Shown here: in pieces, positions 35,509 through 45,700 of the stretch
Layout of the letters: each line of letters begins with the position of its first letter
Position numbering within the stretch: the stretch's first letter is position 1
Origin: Thelonectria olida
Lineage: Eukaryota; Ascomycota; Sordariomycetes; Hypocreales; Nectriaceae
DNA: 64,000 nucleotides
NCBI GenBank assembly: GCA_020736575.1
Contig: JAGPYM010000008.1
Location: 1,100,001 to 1,164,000, forward strand
Direction of reading: 5' to 3'
Made by a program: the position numbers and the translations under genes
The notes under the pieces: generated by a model
Database searches by the model: none
Seen by the model: the letters and a program-made list of their open reading frames with translations, nothing else
Told to the model about the DNA's origin: nothing

Positions 35509-36492
35509 ATGTCTTCACCCCAAGCCAACGGCTCCAGCAAGGCCACCCCCATCATCGAGGCCAACCCGGCGCTGCAAAAGTACTACGAGTCGCAGGAGTC
35601 TTACATTGTCTACGAGGTTATCCTACGTGGCACTCATCACTTTGGCTACTATGCCAAGGACACGTACTGGCCATTTCCCATTGGGCCCAGCCTCAAGCGG
35701 TAAGTCTCTGCCCCCAGGCTAGGTGACCTAGAGTGTCAAGTGCTTACACACAATCTCAGCATGGAGGCAAAGCTGTTGAGCACCTTGGCACTGCCGGCGG
35801 GCTCGCAGCTTCTGGATGCCGGCTGCGGCTTTGGCCATGTCGGCCTGTACATGGCCAAGAAGGGCATGCGCGTCAATGCCATCGACATCATCGACCACCA
35901 CGTCGAAAAGGCGCGCCGCAACGTTGAGCTCGCCAAGCTGCCAAAGGGGCAGGTGACAGTAGAGAGGATGGACTACCAGCGCCTGGAGTCGATCGCCTCC
36001 GAGTCCCACGACGGCGTGTACACGCTGCAAGCCATGGGCCACGCCACAGACCCAAAGAGGGCAGTGGATGGCTTCTTCCGGATCGTGAGGCCGGGCGGTC
36101 GGATCGCCCTCATTGAGGCTCAGCGACGTCGCAGCCCCAACGAGGAAGACGGCGACGACGAGCTGTCGCGGCACTTGAGGCTAGTCAACGACTACACCGC
36201 CATGCCGACCAACGAGGCGTCGTACGAAGACTATTTTAAGACGCTCCTCCAAGAGGCCGGCTTTGTTGATGTCGAGGTGGAGGACATGTCGGAGAACATC
36301 CGACCGCAGCTCCGACTGTTCTACTCGCTAGTGCTGGTGCCCTGGTTCTTTATTCGGCTATTGGGCCTGGAGAAGCACTTCACCAACATGATCTGCGCGA
36401 CATCCGGGTACGAGGGCCAGCCCCGGTGGAGGTTCGTGGCAGTCAGCGCGACGAAGCCCGGGCCCGGCATTGAGGCGCCCAAGACGAAGTGA
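35509..36492 (+). CDS. iccD: UbiE/Erg6-type SAM-dependent enzyme, IccD-like (putative pericyclase)
   Basis: Two exons, 35509-35699 and 35760-36492, joined across a 60-nt intron (GTAAGT to TCTCAG), give 307 aa. A class I methyltransferase fold is evident: motif [10 protein letters not shown] (residues 81-89), an acidic strand-2 end (NAIDIIDHH), and a post-motif block [11 protein letters not shown]. The N-terminus ([25 protein letters not shown]) matches sterol 24-C-methyltransferase-like proteins. The C-terminus has a hydrophobic segment ([18 protein letters not shown]). Known in the ilicicolin H pathway: IccD, annotated as a C-methyltransferase, catalyses an inverse-electron-demand Diels-Alder reaction to build the decalin with SAM bound. 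Alternative: a true C- or O-methyltransferase. It is flanked by the P450 and the trans-ER. Confidence 0.82.
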
Positions 36493-37712
36493 GGCGGAAC
36501 ATGGCACTTGGTGTTTTGATGTCAGATTACAAATAGAGCAAGCTGCGAATAGCTAACTAGTCAACTAGTTAGTGCGTGAATATGCAAGAGAGGCGTCCGG
36601 GGTGGGAGATGGCAATGTTACATGGGCAGTGATTAGAGGATTGAGACTGCATGAACGATGCACTTTGATCATTGAGCGACAGGAGCTAGAGAGAGTGTGC
36701 ATATACCACGACATCCAAGCACATGAAAATAGATGAGCTACTGCGTTGGGTGACACGGCAGGAACTTTTGACAGCTTGTGTGTATGGGTCTTAATAGAAG
36801 AGATAATGGCCTCCCTACTTAGTAGACAAGTTAGTTCGTACATCATCGGGTCTACTATTTGGAATCTCCAATACCTCAGCAACCGGGATTCATGTAAGGC
36901 TATTGGTGACCTGCTAACCTGCTAATTGCTTCATCCCTCTCCCTGTCCCTGGGACACGTCCCTGCAGCCATTGGGGGCCATTTTTGGGCCTTGTTCGGCA
37001 GTTCGGGAGAGCCTCGCCTAGGGGGGGTTGCTAGTGTAGCTCACAATCTTTCCCACGACCCTGCACGCTTTATCAGATGCTTGTCTTGCCTGTCCGTCCC
37101 TACGTACCTTGTCGATTTGGAATCGTGCAAGAGACAACGGGGGTTTCAGACAGTAACCATTGATTCGCATTCATTTCGCATAGCGAGACGACTCACTTGT
37201 TCCATTGAGACGCGTATCTCGACTTCTCAGGAGCCTACCCTACATCTTTCTGACCTGGAAAAAGCTCTCCGAGTAGGTAATTAATTCATGCGGAAGCTTC
37301 GGAGGTATGCGTCGGTGAGGCTGCATGCAGCTGGAACAATGATCATGATTTGCAACATATTGTCAAACTTGATATTATTATCAGCTTGTCCAATTGATGT
37401 CAATTTGTTTCTTCTCGAGAATACTCTACGCGTGCAGCTGCAATTTGTTCGTCTAGTTTGGGACTCTGCCCGGCACTGTAACGTCAACTAAAATCAAAAG
37501 ACGGGCCACAGTTACGGCGGGAGGATTTGGGTTTACGCTATGGGACGTTGGTGATTATGCTTGAGTTATAGGCAGACTGACGTCGTTGAACATATTCCGT
37601 TAAATGCATCAATTGATGGCAAGAATTCAATGTAATACTTCCATCTTCGCATTGATAAACTGAACTTCTACAGGCAAAATAACTAAAACAATTCACAACA
37701 AGTGGCCAACGC
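36493..37712. other. Convergent intergenic region after the SAM-dependent enzyme gene
   Basis: About 1.2 kb between two converging stop codons. A perfect 9-bp inverted repeat with a 2-nt spacer lies at 36553-36572. Otherwise AT-richer sequence with short unsupported frames. Confidence 0.45.
36553..36572. repeat. Perfect inverted repeat 61 bp past the SAM-dependent enzyme stop codon
   Basis: CTAACTAGT and ACTAGTTAG are exact reverse complements separated by CA. It lies in the presumed 3' UTR and could form a short hairpin; a role in 3' processing is speculation. Confidence 0.6.
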
Positions 37713-38852
37713 CTAACAACAAAGCTCTTCGGCAACTGCGTACGCCAGCTTCTTGCCGTAAATTTCTCCCTTCCACACCGCCCGCATTCCTTCTCCAACT
37801 GCAGCGAGACCTCCCTCTCTGTCCTCTTTGGGGTACGGCTCAATCCAACCCTGATCAACCAGCTGCTGCGCAACCACATACCACGCCTCGGCCACCTCGC
37901 GATCGCGTGGGCGGGCATCCAGATTGTACGGAGGCGCCCAGTCCACGGCGTGTCCGAACTGCGTGTAAGTGCACACCCACTCGGCCACCACGCTGCGCCG
38001 CGTGTGGCCTCGCAGCGGGAACGCGTCCAGGGCCACATAGCGACCGCCCGCCGACCCCAACGCCTCGTAGCAGATCCCCATCGATGCCGTGTCCGTGATG
38101 CAGTCGAGGGCGAACTCCAGCCCGTCGCCCGTGTACTCGCGGAGGTCCGCGCCGCACGTCGGCGACTTGTAGTCGAATGTTGTCTCGGCTCCGAGCCGCA
38201 TGGCCCGCGCAGCTGAGCCGGGCGAGCACGTCGTGATGGGCGTGAAGCCAGCATGTTTCAACACCTGGATTGCCATTGCGCCAGTTGCTGTGCCGCCGCC
38301 ATAGACGAGCGCCATACGAGCTTTGGCACCGGGAACTGTCTGTGGCCTCGTAACTGGGCTTGACGGCATGGGCACCTGAAGGTACTGGAACAGAGCAAGG
38401 CCGACAGTGGCGAGCGTCGCGCCAATTGTAGCTGCCGTGGAGAAGTCCATCTCTCCAGGTACGTGCCAGATGAGGCGAGCGGGGACGGCAACGTATTCGG
38501 CAAATGCCCCATTGTCGTGACAGAGTGGGTTGTTGCCGAATACACCACCAAAGACTCGATCTCCAACCTTGACTGGCTTCATGCTGTTTTCGACTCGATA
38601 GCCGTCCGACTCGACGTCGGTACCAAGCGCAACCACGATACCCGAGAAATCGACGCCACTTGTTGCACCAGGCGATGGCGACATGTCGGCAGACTTGCCA
38701 TCGACATGGTTGATAGAAACACAGGCAACACGAACGAGGACATCCGTCGGGCTGAGAGTGGGAAGCGGTACGCCCGTGGCCAAGTCGACCGTGCTGGGCC
38801 CAGTGACCTTGACAGCAGATTGGGTCGATGGGAGAGTAGTTGAGACTGCCAT
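37713..38852 (-). CDS. iccB: Stand-alone trans-acting enoyl reductase, IccB-like
   Basis: Single exon of 379 aa from the ATG at 38852; upstream in-frame codons do not look like the family. It is a zinc-independent MDR protein: an N-terminal GroES-like region (SPTDVLVRVACVSINHVDGK) and a Rossmann fold (MALVYGGGTATGAMAIQVL). Its length and motifs fit LovC/TenC/ApdC-type trans-ERs. Known role: it docks on a PKS whose own ER is inactive and reduces selected enoyl-ACP intermediates with NADPH. It shares an 874-bp divergent promoter with the PKS-NRPS gene, as such pairs usually do, and the PKS region expected to hold ER lacks a recognisable ER motif. Confidence 0.9.
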   Translation of the reverse strand: MAVSTTLPSTQSAVKVTGPSTVDLATGVPLPTLSPTDVLVRVACVSINHVDGKSADMSPSPGATSGVDFSGIVVALGTDVESDGYRVENSMKPVKVGDRVFGGVFGNNPLCHDNGAFAEYVAVPARLIWHVPGEMDFSTAATIGATLATVGLALFQYLQVPMPSSPVTRPQTVPGAKARMALVYGGGTATGAMAIQVLKHAGFTPITTCSPGSAARAMRLGAETTFDYKSPTCGADLREYTGDGLEFALDCITDTASMGICYEALGSAGGRYVALDAFPLRGHTRRSVVAEWVCTYTQFGHAVDWAPPYNLDARPRDREVAEAWYVVAQQLVDQGWIEPYPKEDREGGLAAVGEGMRAVWKGEIYGKKLAYAVAEELCC

Positions 38853-39726
38853 TGTGGGGTGTTGAATCTCAGCAAGCGGAAAGAGATGTCCGTTTTTGTT
38901 GGAGTGCCCAAATAAGAATCTCGGGAGAATTGCCAACGGCGAGATGCTTCTGGCGAGTCTGTTGGGTTTGTTCAAATGAAGTAACTGCAAATGCCAGGCA
39001 TTCTACAGATTACACATCACACGCAACTCTACGGGTTATCGCATCTATACAATATCCGCCTCAACCTCACATCTTCTTACCGGTAAGCAACGAAGCAACT
39101 ACCTACGCAATCCGAATATTACGCGAACTGCCCCGACATTGGAGGATTTCCCGAAGTACCGGCAACAGGGCACCCGGGGAAATCAGCCCACTCGCGCGGG
39201 AAATCCTGGCCGGCACTTCGGTGTAAGACGCTGTCCCCAAAGCTGTCTAGGCCAGCGGGAATATGGCAAAATCGGCAGGCTAATGCGGGTAGGGCTGAGT
39301 GAGATACTGACGCTACTCGCCTGTGTAACTAGGGGCATCGGTCGGCCGCCCAAGTCCCACAGCTGTCAACGGAGTATTGACCAAAGAACCAGCACGAAAC
39401 GATACCTCATCGTGCGGGCGGGATATTGACGCCGACCCCAATGTGTCATCCTTTGAGAATGATACGGAAAATCGAGTTGCAATGGAAGGGCCCACAGCTT
39501 CGCGAGAGATAGCCGTGGAGTCGTCAACGGCCAAGGCCTCAGAGCGAGATGGTATAGATGATATAGGTCCAGACGATTGAATGTTCACGAACCTCGATAT
39601 CTTCAATCAACTTGAAGTCTCAATAGACAGCTCTCCAAGCCGGACACCTCGTACTCAGCGTTCTTTTCACTCTCTTGTTTTACTTGTCTTTGTCCACTAC
39701 GGAGAAGCCTATTATCTATTCCCACA
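38853..39726. promoter_or_regulatory. Divergent promoter of the trans-ER and PKS-NRPS genes
   Basis: This 874-bp region is shared by the core synthase and its partner reductase. It contains a perfect 12-bp palindrome, CTTACCGGTAAG, at 39076-39087, and further CGG/CCG triplets around 39155-39225 and 39337-39350. The last ~100 bp before the PKS ATG are CT-rich. Co-regulation is inferred. Confidence 0.55.
39076..39087. promoter_or_regulatory. CCGG-centred 12-bp palindrome in the PKS-NRPS/trans-ER promoter
   Basis: CTTACCGGTAAG is a perfect palindrome with everted CGG half-sites. A similar CCGG-centred palindrome lies upstream of the regulator gene. It is a candidate Zn2Cys6 binding site; roughly 0.2 perfect 12-mers are expected by chance in a region this size. 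Confidence 0.3.
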
Positions 39727-42700
39727 ATGTCTCAACAGCAATACCCAGAGTCTATCGCCGTCATCGGTTCGGCGTGTAGATTCCCAGGCTCTTCTAGCTC
39801 TCCCTCCAAGCTATGGGAGCTTCTTCGACAGCCCCGAGATGTCCTCAAGACCTTCGACCCCGACCGTCTCAACTTGAGCCGATTCTATAATCAGAGCGGC
39901 GATACTCACGGCGCTACCGACGTCAACAACAAATCATATCTTCTCGAAGAGAACACAAGGCTCTTCGATGCCTCATTCTTTGGAATCAGCCCCATGGAAG
40001 CTGCTGGCATGGACCCCCAGCAGCGCATCCTGCTGGAGACTGTCTACGAGTCTTTTGAGTCTGCTGGTGTAACTCTCGATCAGCTAAAGGGCTCCTTGAC
40101 TTCGGTGCATGTCGGTGTCATGACATCCGACTATACTAGCATCCAGCTTCGCGATCTCGAGACTCTTTCAAAGTACACTGCAACTGGAACTGCCAACAGC
40201 ATCATCTCGAATCGAATTTCCTATGTCTTTGACCTGAAGGGTGCTTCCGAAACCATTGACACCGCCTGCTCCAGTTCACTGGTTGCTCTTCATCACGCTG
40301 CCCGCGGCTTGCTCAGCGGCGACTGCGAGACTGCCGTTGTCGCTGGTGTCAACCTCATTCTCGATGCCACTCCTTACATCACTGAGTCAAAGCTTCACAT
40401 GTTGTCTCCTGATTCGCAATCCCGCATGTGGGATAAAGCAGCAAATGGCTACGCCCGTGGCGAGGGTGCTGCCGCCCTGCTCCTCAAGCCATTGAGCCGT
40501 GCCCTCAAGGATGGTGACCACATCGAGGGTGTCATTCGAAGCACCGGTGTCAACTCTGACGGTCAGAGCTCTGGTATCACGATGCCTCACGCTCCCGCAC
40601 AGGCTGCACTCATTCGCCAGACCTACGCTCGTGCTGGCCTTGATCCGACCAAGGATAGCCCGCAGTACTTCGAGTGCCACGGCACTGGTACTCCTGCTGG
40701 CGACCCTGTTGAAGCACGTGCTATCAGCGAATCATTGTTGGATGGTGAAAGATCCTCCGACAACCCCATCTATGTGGGATCTGTCAAGACCGTCATCGGC
40801 CATTTGGAGGGCTGTGCTGGTCTTGCTGGTGTCATCAGGGTGCTTCAGGCGCTCAAGCACCGCACTATCCCGCCCAACATGCTGTTTAACGAGCTCAATC
40901 CCCGCATCGCTCCTTTCTATGGACCGTTGCAGATTACCACCAAGGCGTTGCCATGGCCCAAAGTCCCCGCTGGTACTCCTCTCCGAGCTAGTGTGAACAG
41001 CTTCGGATTCGGCGGTACTAATGCCCACGCCATCATTGAGCTTTTCGACGATGAAATTCACACTGGCGTTAAGCGAGTGCAGCAAGTCGAGGAAGTTAGC
41101 GAGGGTGCGCTGGGCCCTCTTCTCTTCTCTGCCGGATCTGGAGCTTCCCTTTTGCGAAGTGTTAAGGCTCACCTGGAGCATCTTAAGAAGAACCCCGAAG
41201 TTGATCTCCGGGACCTGACCTGGCTGCTTCAAACTCGCCGATCCACTCACCGAGTTCGCACTCATTTCTCTGGAGGAGACCGAGATGCCATCCTGGAGAA
41301 CATGGCCAAATTTGTCACGGTCAACGAGAAAGCGGCTGTGAACACTATTGGCCATCAGCCTCAGCTTGTCAACCCCAGGGAGATCCCCGGTGTCCTGGGT
41401 ATCTTCACTGGCCAGGGAGCTCAGTGGCCAGCCATGGGGCGTGAGCTCATTCAGAAGTCACCCCTGTTCAGAAAGACGATCGAGGAATGTGAGGCGGTTC
41501 TGAGCGCTTTGCCCAACGGTGATGCCCCTGAATGGTCGCTCATGAAGGAGTTGACTGCCGACGCTGATACCTCACGAGTCGGCGAGGCGGCCATTTCGCA
41601 GCCCCTGTGCACGGCTGTCCAGCTTGGCTTGGTCAATATGCTTACTGCTGCCGGAATTACTTTTGATGCTGTGGTCGGCCACTCCTCTGGTGAGATTGCT
41701 GCTACTTATGCTTCTGGCATCATCAATCTCAAGGGTGCAATGCAGATTTCTTACTACCGAGGTTTCCACGCCAAGCTTGCGACTGGCCCTGGTGGCGAGC
41801 GCGGAGGCATGATGGCAGCTGGCCTGCCCCTTGACAAGGCCAAAGAGTTTTGTTCTCGACCCGAGTTCAAGGGTCGAATCCAAGTTGCAGCTAGCAACGC
41901 CCCCCAGACGGTCACTCTCTCCGGTGACATCAGCGCCATCAAGGAGGCCAAGGAGCAGCTCGACAAGGACAGCATCTTTGCTCGCCTTCTCAAGGTGGAC
42001 ACGGCCTATCACTCCCACCACATGTTGCCTTGCGCCGAGCCCTACCTAAAGTCTATTCTTGCTTGCAACATTGAAGTCCGACGTCCTGCGCCTGGCAAGT
42101 GTGTCTGGAACTCGAGTGTGCGAGGCGATACCGAGCTTCTGAAGCGTGATTTGAGCCCCCTCAAGGGAGAATATTGGGTGGCAAACATGGTTCAAACTGT
42201 GCTCTTCTCCCAGGCCATTGAGTCCTCCATCTGGCATGGTGGTCCATTCGACTTGGCAATTGAAGTCGGCCCCCATCCTGCTCTCAAGGGCCCCACCGAG
42301 CAGACACTCAAGGCAGCATATGGCTCCGTTCCTGTGTACTCGGGTGTATTGAAGCGTGGCGGAAGCGACGTTGAGGCATTCGCATCCGCTATTGGTGTCA
42401 CCTGGGCTCAGCTTGGTTCCTCGTCCGTCGACTTTGCTGGTTATCGCAAGGCCTTTTATGAATCCGATGCACCCGCTCCTAAAATCGTCAAGGATCTTCC
42501 CACATACTCCTGGGATCACGAGAAGGACTACTGGCGAGAGTCTCGCATCTCCAAGCGATACAGAACTGGCAAAGACACTGGCCATGAGCTTCTTGGTCGC
42601 CGAGCCCCTGATGACAACGACCACGAGCTCCGCTGGCGAAATGTTCTGAAGCTCAGCGAGATGCCCTGGGTCCGCGGACACGAGGTCCTCGAAGAGGTCC

Positions 42701-45700
42701 TCTTGCCCGGAGCTGCTTATGTCTCAGTTGCCGTTGAGGCTGGTAAGCATCTTGCTGCAGCCATCGGAAAGCCTGTCAAGATGCTTGAGGTCGAGAATGT
42801 GGACATTCTCCGTCCTGTCGTTGTGCCTGACAACCAGGAGGGCGTCGAGACCTTATTCACAGCCCGGGTGCTCAAGGAGTCGGGAGCTGACGGCGTGTTG
42901 CGCGCCCAGTTTGCCTACTACATCTGCAACGATGCTTCTACCGGATCCATGGTCCATACTTGCAATGGTGATCTTGCAGTCTATCTTGGCGAGTCCGAGT
43001 CCGGTGAGGAGCTTCCACCTCGAGATGCTGTGCCGCCCAACTTGGTCACTGTTGACGGTGACCGAGTCTACAAGATGTTTGCGGGCATTGATCTCAAGTA
43101 CTCTGGTGTCTTCAGAAGCATTGCTGCGAGCAAACGTAGCCTTAACTACGCTGCCGCCTCCGGTGTCTGGGCCGAGGGTTCTCTTAGCGACGAGTATGCC
43201 GTTCACCCTGCTATGCTCGATGTTGCCTTTCAAACACTATTCATTGCTCGCGCACACCCTGCCAGTCGTCAAATCACGACCGCTCTGCTGCCCTCGCACA
43301 TTGATAGAGTCCGCGTCAGCCCCTCAGTCCGGATCTTGCGACCTGAGGGTGGCGGTGATATCAAGGCTGACTTTGAGTCTTGGGTTGTTGGCCAGACTGC
43401 CACTTCATTAACTGGCGATCTCAATGTGTACGATGTCGAGACTGGAAAGACATTCCTGCAGGTCGAGGGTCTTGCTACCAACATGGTTGGTGAACAGGAT
43501 GCCTCTCAAGACCAGCCCATCTTCTCCAAGACAGTTTGGGGAAGCTTTGACCCTGCTGGACTGGCCGACCCCGAACGCGATGCCGAGAAGGATGCTGAGT
43601 CGACTCGATTGGCTGTTGATATCGAACGAGTTGCGCTCTACTACATCAAGAGCATCATGGACCAAGTTCCTGAAGAGGAGCGCAAGGACTTCCAGTGGTA
43701 TCACCAGCGCATGTTCAACGCCTTCCAGAGGCATTTGACGACTATCAAAGACGATGAGCATCCTGTCTTGCCCAGTCAGTGGCTCGCTGATGAGGCGTCT
43801 GTCCTTGATGAGATCACCAAGGCTCACCCGGATTCAATCGACTTGCAGCTTCTACACGCTGTGGGTGAGAATCTGGCAGACGTTGTTCGGGGCAAGACGC
43901 AGCTGCTGGAAGTCATGCAGCGAGATGAGATGCTGGACCGCTTCTACATGGACAACTGCGCGTCTGCACCCATTAACCAGAGCATTGCCGACGTGCTGAA
44001 GCAGATCACCTTCAAGTTCCCGCGCTGTAACATCCTGGAGATTGGTGCTGGTACTGGTGGCACAGTAAGTCTATCGTTTATCTGACACTATCGAGGTATA
44101 GCAGTTAACATATAGTAGACTTGGAGTGTTCTCAACGAGATTGACAATGCCTACGAGTCGTACACTTACACTGACATCTCGTCTGGTTTCTTCCCCAATG
44201 CCGAGGAGAAGTTTGAGAAATGGGCGAACAAGATGATCTTCAAGATCCTCGATGTCGAGAAGGAGCCTTCTGCCCAGGGCTATGTTGAGCATTCGTACGA
44301 TGTCATCATCGCAGCAAACGTCCTCCACGCCACCCGCTCCCTGGAGACTACGCTGCGCAATGCTCGCTCTCTTCTCAAGCCAGGTGGTTATCTGGTTCTG
44401 ATGGAGGTCACGGGCATGCAGAGCGTTCGTGTCACCTTTATTCTGGGTGGTCTCCCCGGATGGTGGCTTGGTATGGATGATGGCCGCCCGTACGGCCCTG
44501 GAGTGTCGGTCGTCGACTGGGACATGCTCCTGGATAAGACGGGCTTTTCTGGAGCCGATACCGTCATGCATGATTTGGAAGATGAGACGAAGCACTGCAA
44601 CTCCCTCATCGTCAGCCAGGCTGTTGACGATGCTTTCCTGCGCATTCGCGAGCCGCTCTCCTTTGTCGCTGAGCTTCCTCCCCTCGCCGAGCCCCTCTTG
44701 ATCGTTGGTGGTAAGAAGCTCACGTCAACCAAGATGATGAGCGAGATTCAGAAGCTTCTGCCCAGGTCCTGGAAGCGTCATGTTCAGACTGTAGCTAGCA
44801 TTGACAACATTGACACTGCCAAGCTGATCCCCAACATGGACGTCATTTGCCTTCAGGAGGCCGACGAGCCGCTGTTCAACACCCCCATGACGGCGAAGCG
44901 AATGGCTCTCCTGAAGAACCTACTTATGAGCGCAAAGAACATGCTCTGGGTGACCGGAGCCGGCAGGTCTGATACTCCGCGAAACCACATCTTCCTGGGC
45001 ATCTCGCGTATTGTCCCCCCCGAGCTTCCTCAGTTGAACCTGCAGATCCTGGGCATCGAGTCTGGGGGAGCGCCCGCTGTTGCAGCCAGGCACTGCTTTG
45101 AGGAGTTCTTGCGTCTCAGAACATCCTACAACGGTGGCATCACCGACATGTTGTGGGCTCAGGAGCCCGAGTCTGACATTCTTGCCGACGGCCAGACTAG
45201 GATTCCTCGAGTGGTGCTGAACAAGCCCCTGAACGAGCTCTACAACGCCTCGCGACGAGCTGTCACCAGGACAGTCGATGGATTCGAGGTGCCCGTCAAG
45301 GCTGTTGCAGGGCTAACAAAGATGACTCTGCAGGCTGTTGAAGAACAAGACATTCAGCGCATTCAGGTGCAAGTCAAGTACGCTTTCCATATCCCTGGAA
45401 GCAATGGTGATGGCGTGTTCATCATCTCTGGATACAACGGACGATCCCCGGTTCTTGCCATTTCCAAGAGCAATGGCTCTATTGTTGATGTTGAGCCTGA
45501 GAACCTTGCTATCATTGAGACTGACAATAACTCTGCCGAGGTGCTCACGGCTACCGTTAGCCAGATGTTCGCTCAAGCCATTTCAATTCTCACCGAGAGT
45601 GGTACGGTTCTTCTGTACCAGGCAGAGGAGTCCCTCGCTGCAAAGGTTGTCAGTGAGCTTCAAGGCCAGGCGCACTTTGCGACTCCCAACTCCGAAGCTC

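Noticed and set aside
40732..41355. 207-codon antisense frame inside the PKS ketosynthase region
   Set aside because: It and several others in 40-51 kb are mirror frames of the PKS-NRPS coding sequence with no independent features.
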